A DNA stretch of 64,000 nt from Sulfurimonas xiamenensis (GTDB lineage: Bacteria; Campylobacterota; Campylobacteria; Campylobacterales; Sulfurimonadaceae). How positions within the stretch are numbered: position 1 is the stretch's first letter; every line of letters starts with the position of its first letter. Made by a program: the position numbers and the translations under genes. Location of the stretch: assembly GCF_009258045.1 (NCBI RefSeq), contig NZ_CP041166.1, positions 620,001 to 684,000 on the forward strand, read 5' to 3'. The notes beneath the pieces are model-generated. The model did not search any database, was not told where the DNA came from, and saw only the letters and a program-made list of their open reading frames with translations. This document shows, piece by piece, positions 1 to 8,560 of the stretch.

Positions 1-236
1 AGGGTGCTTCCTTTTTTTACCATTATGCCTGATTGTGCTTTTGCTATAACTTTGCATCCGAGCAGTTCAGCAATCCGAGCCGCATCATCATTGCATGCTA
101 CAACTATCTCTTCTCTTGTTACGATACTTAGTATTACTTTTTGTTCTGCAGGAGCCAATAGATGTGTGGTTAAATCAAAGTATGAAATATCCTCTCTAAT
201 GTAATTCCAAAGTTCTTGGTCTGAAAAATTAATCAT
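1..236 (-). CDS. modD: ModD, molybdenum transport/NadC-like protein (5' part only)
   Basis: The first 78 codons are present; the gene runs off the left edge. The protein begins MINFSDQELWNYIREDIS followed by YFDLTTHLL, which resembles the N-terminal domain of ModD. ModD proteins are homologues of nicotinate-nucleotide pyrophosphorylase (NadC) found in molybdate transport operons; their exact role in molybdenum uptake is unsettled. The ATG at 236-234 overlaps the modA stop codon in an ATGA, so the two are very likely translationally coupled. The modA context supports modD over a true nadC. Domain calls beyond the N-terminal part cannot be checked here. Confidence 0.75.
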   Translation of the reverse strand, partial: MINFSDQELWNYIREDISYFDLTTHLLAPAEQKVILSIVTREEIVVACNDDAARIAELLGCKVIAKAQSGIMVKKGST

Positions 237-976
237 TTTGTATATCCATATTTTATAAAAATTTTTTTTGCTCTATCGCTCAAGATAAAGTCATAAAAGG
301 CTTTGTAGTCACTGTTGTTTTCTCCATATTTTAAAAGAACGATTCCCTGTTTAATAGGAGCATATAAAGATGTGTCAACAGAAGCCCAGTTTACATTTTC
401 TTTGTAATGAGCCATTTTAGGGCTGTATAGGGATGATTTTGCGATAAATCCTAAATCTGCCGCAGTAATTGTATATGAGACTGTCTGAGAGATAGATTCG
501 CCAAAGACAAATTTGGATTTAGCACTCTCATAAACATTGCTGTTTTTCATGGCTTCAATTGTTGCCGCACCGTATGGTGCTGTTTTTGGATTTGCTATCG
601 CTATTTTTGAGATAGAGTTATCATTAACAATTGCTATTCCTTTTGAAAAATCAATCGGTTTTATGCTTAAATATGCAAGCTCTCCCTGCGCATATACAAT
701 CGGTTTTGTAGTAGCTATTTTTTTATTATATAGAGCTTCAGGATAAAGCATGTCAGCTGCCATAAAAAGTCCATATGGTGCACCGTTTTGTATTTGGGCA
801 GTTAATTTTCCGCTGCTGCCAAGAGTTATTTCAATATCAATGTCTGGATGAATTTTTTTAAACTCAACTTTTAACTCCTCAATTGCATAACTTACATTGG
901 CTGCTACAGCTATGTTTATTTTATCTGCAAAAATAACGCTAGTCGTAAGTAAAATAGATAATAGAAATTTTTTCAT
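233..976 (-). CDS. modA: Molybdate ABC transporter substrate-binding protein ModA
   Basis: This 247-residue periplasmic protein captures molybdate (or tungstate) for an ABC importer. Residues 1-17 are a signal peptide ending VIFA. The mature part starts with the family pattern AANVSYAIEELKVEF, followed near residues 53-75 by GSSGKLTAQIQNGAPYGLF and AAD, the usual oxyanion-binding segment of ModA. Length is normal for the family. It starts 9 bases after the upstream porin gene with a clear AAAGGAG ribosome site, and its stop overlaps modD. No modB or modC lies in the window; they could follow modD to the left. Transcription probably comes from the promoter near 2801-2829. Confidence 0.95.
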   Translation of the reverse strand: MKKFLLSILLTTSVIFADKINIAVAANVSYAIEELKVEFKKIHPDIDIEITLGSSGKLTAQIQNGAPYGLFMAADMLYPEALYNKKIATTKPIVYAQGELAYLSIKPIDFSKGIAIVNDNSISKIAIANPKTAPYGAATIEAMKNSNVYESAKSKFVFGESISQTVSYTITAADLGFIAKSSLYSPKMAHYKENVNWASVDTSLYAPIKQGIVLLKYGENNSDYKAFYDFILSDRAKKIFIKYGYTK

Positions 977-985
977 TGCTCTCCT

Positions 986-2440
986 TTAAAATAGATAATT
1001 AAACTCTAAACGAGCATCTAAACTATCAGCATCTCTCTTTTTTGTATCAGTGTATCCCAATCTAAGGCGCCATTGCAGATCAGTCATGCAAGGAATATTT
1101 TGAATAAATCCGGCATAATAATAATTTTCATCATACTCACCTTTTTGCTCATCAGCATCGGTATGTAGAGCAGATAATTGGATAAATAAATCTTTATACA
1201 CTCCGTTTTGATTTGCATTGATTGATAATTCGGCACGATAGCTTTTTGTATTGGCTTTCCAGTTGTAACGAGCCATTGAACGAGTATATCCAGAAGTTGG
1301 AAAGCCTCTCCAAGGTGTTACAAGATCAGCCTCATCAAATATTTTAGAGTATGCCAAATTAAGTTTGTAAATATCATAAACTCCAACCAAACGAGCTGCT
1401 ATCATTTGCGAATCAAGCGAATCAGCATCTTTATACCCGCTGTATGACCCTTCTATACCGGCTAGACTTCCATCGTAGTTTGCACCACCAATTTTTCCGC
1501 CGCCATTGTCAAACTGTTTTATATATCGAAAACCAGGCGCAAGAGTAAAGCCATTCATGTCAATTTTGTAGTTTGCTTCAGCCATTATCTCTGAGAGAAG
1601 TTCAGGAACCCAATAAAATGATGCATCAAAGTTGAGGTTTTTAATATGTCTATTTTTAATATCCCCGGTAATAAGCGGTGCATCTGTACTTACTCCGGCT
1701 GCATTAAGATTTGTATATGAGAGTCCTTTGTGCATTGCTGAGTCATCATTCCCGTTCCAAGGATCTGAATCATCATACATCAAAACAGAGTGTGATGTTG
1801 TGTGATCTCTCAATTTTTGTTTTGTTAAATAGGCAAGTTTTATTTGCGTATGCGGTATAATTCTTGTTTCTGCCACAACACCATCAAATGTATTTGGAAT
1901 CATTTTTGTATCATTTGATTTTGTATAAAAGGTTTCTACAAGCTGGCGGCCGATATTAATTTGTGAGTTAGGAATATTTTTATAGCTTATATAGGCTTGA
2001 CCTAAAACCGTCATTGATTTACCTTCACCGTTTGTATAGTCATAACGACTCAGTACATCTTTACCTGATTTTAAAGATTCTACAGGATCACTGTTGCTGT
2101 CAAAGAATGCTTTTGAATAGTACAAACCTGTCGTAAAATCAACTCCGTAAAAAGTTGCACTTTTATATACAAGAGAACCGCCAAGACCGCTTATAACATG
2201 AGAGTTTTGCTTCTCATTCTCTTCTTCCCAATCGTAAAGAAAAGTGTTTGATCGAAGTCGTCCATAAAAAAGACCCTCTTTGAACATATCCGCAAAAGTA
2301 TCAATTGATTGAGATGGATTATTATTTACTAATTGATAGTTGCTTTTTAGCGTTTGTTTGGAGATAGGATCATTTGCATATGTGAAGGAAGCAAGAGACA
2401 GAATTGCAGCAGCTATATTTAATCTAGTTTTATTTTTCAC
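986..2440 (-). CDS. Outer-membrane porin, OprD-like
   Basis: A 484-residue outer-membrane beta-barrel protein. Residues 1-22 form a signal peptide ending FTYA. The rest is rich in alternating aromatic and polar residues and ends in FNYLF, with the C-terminal phenylalanine typical of proteins inserted by the BAM machinery. The overall pattern (FADMFKEGLFYGRLRSNTF near the start, GRQLVETFYT in the middle) resembles the OprD-type porins of Campylobacterota. It sits between the modE remnant and modA on one strand with short gaps, so it is probably co-transcribed with the molybdate genes and may admit the oxyanion. That substrate is inferred from position only. Confidence 0.8.
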   Translation of the reverse strand: MKNKTRLNIAAAILSLASFTYANDPISKQTLKSNYQLVNNNPSQSIDTFADMFKEGLFYGRLRSNTFLYDWEEENEKQNSHVISGLGGSLVYKSATFYGVDFTTGLYYSKAFFDSNSDPVESLKSGKDVLSRYDYTNGEGKSMTVLGQAYISYKNIPNSQINIGRQLVETFYTKSNDTKMIPNTFDGVVAETRIIPHTQIKLAYLTKQKLRDHTTSHSVLMYDDSDPWNGNDDSAMHKGLSYTNLNAAGVSTDAPLITGDIKNRHIKNLNFDASFYWVPELLSEIMAEANYKIDMNGFTLAPGFRYIKQFDNGGGKIGGANYDGSLAGIEGSYSGYKDADSLDSQMIAARLVGVYDIYKLNLAYSKIFDEADLVTPWRGFPTSGYTRSMARYNWKANTKSYRAELSINANQNGVYKDLFIQLSALHTDADEQKGEYDENYYYAGFIQNIPCMTDLQWRLRLGYTDTKKRDADSLDARLEFNYLF

Positions 2441-2499
2441 AAAATTTCCTTTTTTTAAAATTAATAATTTACCAAATACCTAAAATAATACTTTTTGGT

Positions 2500-2772
2500 T
2501 TACAAAAAGCAGTTATCAGCATCGCTTTTTAAAAAGTGTATATGCCCATTCTTCTCACTTATGCGTTTTGAGAGGTTGCTTAAAAAAGCATGATGCTCCT
2601 CTTCTAAAATTTTATATGTATTTATCAACTTTTTTGCATAATAAGCAAGATAAGTTCCACTACCGCCTTTTCCGCTTTCTTTAATTTTTATTAAAAGTTT
2701 CATTCAGCCTTGACCAAGAAAGCTGTGCTCAGATTTGTTTATCCATAAACGACCATTGACACTGTTTTGCAT
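2500..2772 (-). pseudogene. modE: Disrupted ModE-type molybdate regulator
   Basis: Reading from the ATG at 2772 gives MQNSVNGRLWINKSEHSF then LGQG and a TGA stop; the same frame continues directly with ATG and MKLLIKIKESGKGGSGTYL, then YYAKKLINTYKILEEEHHAFL. Intact ModE N-terminal domains begin GRLWI...SFLG(K/Q)G, have a winged helix (GSI..AA....MSYKAAW), and end with GGKGGGG..LT..G..LI..Y. The two ends are present and in frame, but the central helix-turn-helix of roughly 35-45 residues is missing and there is an in-frame stop. The 67-residue open frame 2500-2703 alone cannot bind DNA in the usual way. It lies directly before the porin and modA genes, where modE is expected. Confidence 0.8.
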
Positions 2773-2797
2773 TATCATCCATAATTAAGCTTCAAAC

Positions 2798-2821
2798 CGT
2801 AGTATATTAAAATATATAACG
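2798..2821. promoter_or_regulatory. ModE-type operator overlapping the mod promoter
   Basis: A 24-bp imperfect palindrome has half-sites CGTTATATA and CGTAGTATA facing each other across an A/T centre. This resembles the CG-TATATA-type inverted repeat bound by ModE-molybdate in other bacteria. It covers the promoter spacer and the -10 box, the position expected for a repressor. The likeness to ModE boxes is from memory of the consensus and not from an alignment. Confidence 0.6.
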
Positions 2822-2829
2822 CTTGTCAA
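2801..2829 (-). promoter_or_regulatory. Sigma-70 promoter of the molybdate locus
   Basis: On the minus strand a perfect TTGACA (2829-2824) is followed after exactly 17 bases by TATACT (2806-2801). This near-consensus promoter points into the modE remnant, porin, modA and modD. Most other promoters visible in this window have only a recognisable -10 box, so the full -35 stands out. Confidence 0.75.
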
Positions 2830-2878
2830 TCAACATAGATAAAAAGATGCAAGAAGAATATCTTGCATCTGTAATTGT

Positions 2879-5098
2879 TTAGAAAGGTAATAGATTTTTA
2901 ATTGAGTCGCTAGCAGAACCTGTGTCAATAGAACTTGATTCAGAGAGTAGTTTCTCAAGTGCGCCGCTTTGTGAGCCGATGAGAGAATTGATGTCAGGAA
3001 TAGCCGAAGCAGAACTATTTACTCCTTTTAGCTGCTCTTGCATCTTCTCATTAAGCATCGTCTGCAGCTGGGCTTCATACTTTTTCGCTTCTTTTGAAAA
3101 AACGCCGCTGAGCGCACCTGATATTTTTTTATCCAGATCCGTTGTAACATCCAGTGCAGGAGACTCTAACGAGCCTGTAGCATCTGTTTTTATGTAAAAG
3201 CTCTTTACCTCAGAGAGCGTAGAGTTGACGATATCTGCATACTTCTCATCAAGTCCGTCAATCGAGACAGCGGCATTTTTAAAATCCAGGCTGCTCTTTA
3301 GCTCCAGTTTTGACAAGCCGTATACATCAGCATTTCCTTGAAGTGCAATATCACTTTTTTTAAGAGTCAGCGAAGAGAGAGCAAGATTGTCAAGAGGCAC
3401 TCTTTTTGCGCCAAACACTGCACTTTCGTGAGCCACTTCACCAAGCCTGTCATCTTTGCCTTCAAGCACAAACTTCTCTACGATATCTCCATCGCTTGTT
3501 ACTTTAAAAGTGGTGGCTTTGCCAAGAAGTTTTTGGTTATCTGCTATGTCATTTATAGTTCCCGTGAAATCTTGGGTTTTAAGCTTTCCGCTCAGATCTA
3601 CTTTTGCAGCGTAGATGTCCGGAGAGGGAACCTCTTCTTTGAACTTTATCCATCTTCCTTCTCCGCGTGGAGGTTTTGGAGGCTCGACTTTTGCTTCGCT
3701 TTTCATATAAGGCTGGGCAAGTGTGTAATATTTTTTTGCCATTGCTATATACTCTTTTATCTTCTCGCCAAAGATAGTGCCCACGACATTTATCGCGCCG
3801 CTTCCATCAAGTGAATAGGCACTTTTGAGACTGTTGTAATCACTCTGCGGAGCATTTTTTATCTCGCTGATAAGTTTGGATATGCGTGCTTTGTCATCCG
3901 CAAAATCTTTTTTAATAGATGCGAGCTTTGCTTTATGCGCATCTATCTTCTTCTTAAATGCAGTAATGTCATCCTTTAGTTTTAGAAGCTGCGCTGGGTC
4001 TTTTGATTTTGAAGCAGACTTTATAGCTTCTAGATCTTTTTTATACTCATCCAGTTTATTTGAACTAAGCTCCTCTTTTGATACTCTCTCCCATTTTGCT
4101 TTTATCTCATCTATCTCTTTTTGAGCTTGGTTATAAACTTTTAGAGATTTTAGATCTGCGTTTGCAAGAAGCTCTTTTGGAGTCGGCAGTTTTATTTGCG
4201 GCATTGCAAACAAAGATGTGCTTGATGCAGCCGTGCCTCTCTGCTCTTTTGCAGAAGATGGTTTCGGGTTTGAGCTTGGCGTGTCAAAGCCGATGCCTGT
4301 AACCTGAACAAGCTCCATATGCGTCTTTCTTAAAAGAAGCGCGTTAAAATCAAGGTCTGCCAAGATATTTTGGATACTTACGCTGTTTGTCTTGCCGTTG
4401 TCGTCTTGTACCTCAAGATTGCTTATGCGTAAAGATGCATCGCCAAAGTTTGTCTCTACATCTCTAATGAGCACATCTTTGCCCGTTGCACTTGAGAGTC
4501 CTTTTTCAAGTGCAAATTTTATAACAGGGTCTATTACAAGTATTGCAACTGCAAGAGTCAAGGCAGTTACTGCGGCGAATACGCCTACACCCATGATACG
4601 AAAAGTGCTGTCTTTTTTATCGCTTTTTTTAAGAATGCCAAACTTTGCCAAAAGCGGGTATCTCTCAATAAAAAGAACAATTTTGCCTCGTGAGGTATTT
4701 ATGACTCTGTTTAAGATAAGGTAAAGAGGAAGGGAAAGGATCACAGCGACTACGAACGAGCCAAGGACTATGGTGTTGTTAAAGTATGTAAGGCGCATAA
4801 TGCCGCTGTTGTACATGGCACTCCATAATCCTTGGAGTCCCTCTGCGCTAAGGAGCATATATCCGAATGATTCAAAAAGCGGGTCGAAAACATAGCCTAC
4901 ACCTGCAAAAAATGCACCGGAGACCAGAAAAAGTCCGAAATGGATATTTATTAGAAGTGCCAAAAAGATGATGAGAGCCGTTTGAACCCCGCTTAGAGGG
5001 GTAAGCCCCATGACCATACCTAAAACAATAGCCAGTGTTACCTGCCACGGCGTCTGACCTGAGTTCAATGCTTTGAAGAGCTTAATTATAAAATTCAC
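2879..5098 (-). CDS. Fused TIGR03546/TIGR03545-like membrane protein
   Basis: A 739-residue protein of unknown function. Residues about 1-135 are a hydrophobic DUF2062-like unit (TPWQVTLAIVLGMVMGLTPL) with several membrane segments. A further membrane helix lies near 168-192, followed by a long soluble part with a lysine-rich coiled coil around 330-430 and a C-terminal region (about 490-690) of repeated beta-rich segments resembling AsmA-like periplasmic proteins. In other bacteria the families TIGR03546 (short, membrane) and TIGR03545 (long) are usually separate neighbouring genes; here both seem joined in one frame. It stands alone between the mod locus and pyrH. A role in the envelope is inferred from topology only. 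Confidence 0.65.
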   Translation of the reverse strand: MNFIIKLFKALNSGQTPWQVTLAIVLGMVMGLTPLSGVQTALIIFLALLINIHFGLFLVSGAFFAGVGYVFDPLFESFGYMLLSAEGLQGLWSAMYNSGIMRLTYFNNTIVLGSFVVAVILSLPLYLILNRVINTSRGKIVLFIERYPLLAKFGILKKSDKKDSTFRIMGVGVFAAVTALTLAVAILVIDPVIKFALEKGLSSATGKDVLIRDVETNFGDASLRISNLEVQDDNGKTNSVSIQNILADLDFNALLLRKTHMELVQVTGIGFDTPSSNPKPSSAKEQRGTAASSTSLFAMPQIKLPTPKELLANADLKSLKVYNQAQKEIDEIKAKWERVSKEELSSNKLDEYKKDLEAIKSASKSKDPAQLLKLKDDITAFKKKIDAHKAKLASIKKDFADDKARISKLISEIKNAPQSDYNSLKSAYSLDGSGAINVVGTIFGEKIKEYIAMAKKYYTLAQPYMKSEAKVEPPKPPRGEGRWIKFKEEVPSPDIYAAKVDLSGKLKTQDFTGTINDIADNQKLLGKATTFKVTSDGDIVEKFVLEGKDDRLGEVAHESAVFGAKRVPLDNLALSSLTLKKSDIALQGNADVYGLSKLELKSSLDFKNAAVSIDGLDEKYADIVNSTLSEVKSFYIKTDATGSLESPALDVTTDLDKKISGALSGVFSKEAKKYEAQLQTMLNEKMQEQLKGVNSSASAIPDINSLIGSQSGALEKLLSESSSIDTGSASDSIKNLLPF

Positions 5099-5224
5099 GC
5101 TTATGCCTTGTGCTTAGATAATTTATCTGTTAGTTTAGCATATTTAATTGTTTTCACTTAGTTTAGTAATAAAAATAATTTAGAGCAGCTTAAAAAACAA
5201 AGCAAAACAAAAGCCAAGTTTAAG

Positions 5225-5230
5225 TATAAT
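5225..5230 (+). promoter_or_regulatory. -10 box of the pyrH promoter
   Basis: TATAAT lies 71 bases before the pyrH ATG in an A-rich intergenic stretch. No good -35 is present, which is common for housekeeping promoters in Campylobacterota. Confidence 0.5.
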
Positions 5231-5292
5231 TCACAGAATATAAATATACAAAGTATTTCTAAAAACTACAAAAATTTTCAGAAATGTTTTAA

Positions 5293-6015
<723 letters not shown>

Positions 6016-6025
6016 CTTATCAAAT

Positions 6026-6061
6026 AAGCGGGAGGGACTTTGTTCCTTCCGCGGAATAATT
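6026..6061 (+). repeat. 36-bp hairpin repeat, copy 1
   Basis: First of two identical 36-base direct repeats in the pyrH-rpoZ spacer. Each contains GCGGGAGGGA, a CTTTG loop, and TTCCTTCCGC, which can fold as RNA into a 10-bp stem using two G-U pairs. The base composition (G/C-rich) contrasts with the surroundings. Confidence 0.85.
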
Positions 6062-6062
6062 T

Positions 6063-6079
6063 TTGACACAAAGTGTCAA
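6063..6079 (+). repeat. Small perfect hairpin between the two 36-bp repeats
   Basis: TTGACAC and GTGTCAA form a perfect 7-bp stem with an AAA loop. It lies just downstream of the first 36-bp copy and has no T-run after it, so it does not look like a simple terminator. Confidence 0.6.
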
Positions 6080-6106
6080 GCTTTAGTAGCCACAGCGGCT
6101 TTAGCG

Positions 6107-6142
6107 AAGCGGGAGGGACTTTGTTCCTTCCGCGGAATAATT
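6107..6142 (+). repeat. 36-bp hairpin repeat, copy 2
   Basis: Identical to the copy 81 bases upstream and in the same orientation. It ends 18 bases before the rpoZ ATG, so the hairpin would sit just ahead of the rpoZ ribosome site (AAAGGAA). Confidence 0.85.
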
Positions 6143-6160
6143 AAATAAAAAGGAAACAAA

Positions 6161-6379
6161 ATGAAAGTAGAAGAGTTAACAGCAAAAATATTAGACAATA
6201 ATCCAAAAATGGATAGTTATCAGTTAGCAATAGCTGTAGCAAAAAGAACAGATGAGCTTTTAAATGGTGCAACAAGCAAATTAAATGTTTCAAAAAATGT
6301 TAAAGTAGCTGATTTGGCTTTAATGGAATTAGCTGAGGGCCTTATAACAGTTAAAGGCTTTATTGATATTAAAAAGTAA
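6161..6379 (+). CDS. rpoZ: RNA polymerase omega subunit
   Basis: A 72-residue small subunit that helps assemble RNA polymerase and forms part of a ppGpp-binding site in many proteobacteria. The sequence YQLAIAVAKRTDELLNG matches the conserved omega core (LA..A.R...L..G). An AAAGGAA ribosome site precedes the ATG. It is followed 19 bases later by spoT, the common rpoZ-spoT pairing. Confidence 0.93.
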   Translation: MKVEELTAKILDNNPKMDSYQLAIAVAKRTDELLNGATSKLNVSKNVKVADLALMELAEGLITVKGFIDIKK

Positions 6380-6398
6380 CAAATTGGGGCTTAATCGA

Positions 6399-8537
6399 AT
6401 GGATATCGAAAAGGTTAAGTATATAGAAGATATTGACTCGGCAGTCGACTATCTTTTTACGCAGATACCTCCAAGCGATATTCTGAAAAAAGCATTAGAA
6501 TATTCTAAAACGGCACACAAAACACAATTTAGAAAAAGTGGTCAGCCTTATGTAATCCATCCGATTTTAGTAGCGGCTATTGTCTCTTCAATAACTAATG
6601 ATGAAGCGATGGCAATAGCGGCACTTCTACATGATGTTGTGGAAGATACACACATTAATATTGATGAGATTCAAGAACTTTTTGGAACGGATGTTTCTCA
6701 TTTGGTTGAAGGTTTGACAAAAATAGACAGTATTAGGGATGCTGAGTTGATTCCTTCTCACTCTAATGAGCGATTAGTTGTTTCAGCCCTCTCTTTTAGA
6801 AAAATGCTTTTAGCAAGTATTAAAGATGTGAGAGTATTGGTTGTAAAGTTATGTGACCGACTTCATAATATGCTAACTCTTGATGCACTGCCTGCTCAAA
6901 AACAAGAAAGAATAGCAGAAGAGACTCTTGTTGTTTATTCGCCAATTGCGCACCGTTTAGGTATCTCTTTTTTAAAAAATTTATTAGAAGATTTAAGCTT
7001 CTCATATCTTTTTAAAGAAGAGAAGCGCCATATAGACAATTATCTTGATGCAAATTTTCATGCTATTGAGATGAAACTTGATGAATTTAAACAGTCAATT
7101 AATAAAATATTGGTGCAAAACGGTTTTTGCGAAGACGATTTTGAGATACTTTCCCGCGTTAAACATAAATACTCTATTTATCTTAAAATGCAGAGAAAGG
7201 GTGTTGGAATAGAAGAGGTTTTAGATCTTTTAGCGGTTAGAGTATTGACTGACGATCCTGTAAAATGTTATAAAATTCTAGGGCTAATTCATTTGCATTT
7301 TCAACCACTTTCTTCAAGGTTTAAAGATTATATAGCAGTGCCTAAAGATAATGGATATAGAACTATTCATACAACAGTTTTTCACAATACTGCTATTTTT
7401 GAAGTTCAAATCAGAACATATGATATGCATAAAACAGCAGAACTTGGTGTTGCTGCTCACTGGAAATATAAAAGCGGAGGGAATAACAGTATCAAACTTG
7501 ATTGGCTGCATAATCTGGGCTATCAAAATGAATCTGTTGAGGATTTTTATGATCTTATAAAAAATGATCTTTATAGTGAAGATATATCCGTATTTTCTCC
7601 AGTTGGAGAAGTTTTTACTCTTCCTCGCGGTGCTGTTGTTCTTGATTTTGCTTATGCTGTGCATACGCATGTGGGTAATCATGCTAAATCAGCTTTAGTA
7701 AACAAAGTTAAAACATCTCTTATAAATGAGCTTCACAACGGTGATATTGTAAAAATAGAAGTTGATGAAAACAGTATTACAAGATGTAGCTGGATAGATG
7801 CTGTTAAAACATCAAAAGCCAAGACAAATATGCGATATAAATGTAATGCAAGAATTAAAGATATAAATATAAAATCAAGTATTAATATTGTTGCAACAGC
7901 AATGAATTTAAACAGTTCAAGAGTAGAGGAGTGGTTTGATAAAAATAATTGTGAAAAAAGAGCCACTATTGCTACCGATATAGAGCATTTTCGTGAAGTT
8001 ATTCATAAATATATTACTGAAATAAATCAAAATAATCGGTTTAAGAGATTTTTATCAAGACATAGATTTAAGTTAAAATCCTACTCTTTTAGAGATTTGG
8101 AAATATATAGTACTTCTCATGTAAGCGATGTAGTATTTGATTACTGTTGTCATCCTAAAAACGGGGATGAAATAATGGCTTTTTTAGAAAAAGGCAAAGT
8201 GCATGTACACCATAAAATGTGCAGCAGCGCTTCAAAAAAGCTCGAAAACAAGGAACCAATGGTATTTGTTAGATGGGAGCAACAAAAAGCTTATAACTAC
8301 AATATGATTGTATCACTTCATAGTGGGGTTGGTACTTTAGCAGAATTTTTAAATTTTTTAGCAAAATTAAAAATAGATATAAATCAGATAGAATTAGGCA
8401 AAAACAAAGGTGAAACTACTAAATACTGTGAAATAGGTTTTGAAACGAAAGAAGCTGATATTAACTTGCTTCGTGGTAAAATCGAGCAAAAAATAAAAGT
8501 CATACATCTTATTCGAACTGATGATGCATATAAATAG
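6399..8537 (+). CDS. spoT: Bifunctional (p)ppGpp synthetase/hydrolase
   Basis: SpoT/Rel makes and degrades the alarmone (p)ppGpp. I chose the ATG at 6399 (MDIEKVKYIED, 712 residues, GGGGC upstream) over an in-frame start at 6363 that would overlap rpoZ. The N-terminal HD hydrolase domain has HPILVAAI and ALLHDVVEDT, then DRLHNMLTL. The synthetase domain shows RVKHKYSIYLKMQRKG and YRTIHTTVF. A TGS domain follows (GEVFTLPRGAVVLDFAYAVH), and an ACT-like domain closes the protein (SLHSGVGTLAEFLNFLAK). Both catalytic halves look intact. Confidence 0.95.
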   Translation: MDIEKVKYIEDIDSAVDYLFTQIPPSDILKKALEYSKTAHKTQFRKSGQPYVIHPILVAAIVSSITNDEAMAIAALLHDVVEDTHINIDEIQELFGTDVSHLVEGLTKIDSIRDAELIPSHSNERLVVSALSFRKMLLASIKDVRVLVVKLCDRLHNMLTLDALPAQKQERIAEETLVVYSPIAHRLGISFLKNLLEDLSFSYLFKEEKRHIDNYLDANFHAIEMKLDEFKQSINKILVQNGFCEDDFEILSRVKHKYSIYLKMQRKGVGIEEVLDLLAVRVLTDDPVKCYKILGLIHLHFQPLSSRFKDYIAVPKDNGYRTIHTTVFHNTAIFEVQIRTYDMHKTAELGVAAHWKYKSGGNNSIKLDWLHNLGYQNESVEDFYDLIKNDLYSEDISVFSPVGEVFTLPRGAVVLDFAYAVHTHVGNHAKSALVNKVKTSLINELHNGDIVKIEVDENSITRCSWIDAVKTSKAKTNMRYKCNARIKDINIKSSINIVATAMNLNSSRVEEWFDKNNCEKRATIATDIEHFREVIHKYITEINQNNRFKRFLSRHRFKLKSYSFRDLEIYSTSHVSDVVFDYCCHPKNGDEIMAFLEKGKVHVHHKMCSSASKKLENKEPMVFVRWEQQKAYNYNMIVSLHSGVGTLAEFLNFLAKLKIDINQIELGKNKGETTKYCEIGFETKEADINLLRGKIEQKIKVIHLIRTDDAYK

Positions 8538-8560
8538 AATTTAAATAGGGAATATATATT

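Noticed and set aside
4-204. 66-codon plus-strand open frame at the left edge
   Set aside because: Shadow of modD; the minus strand reads a ModD N-terminus with an ATGA overlap to modA.
3338-3814. 158-codon plus-strand open frame
   Set aside because: It lies entirely opposite the 739-residue minus-strand protein, has no ribosome site and a cysteine/phenylalanine-rich composition typical of a shadow frame.
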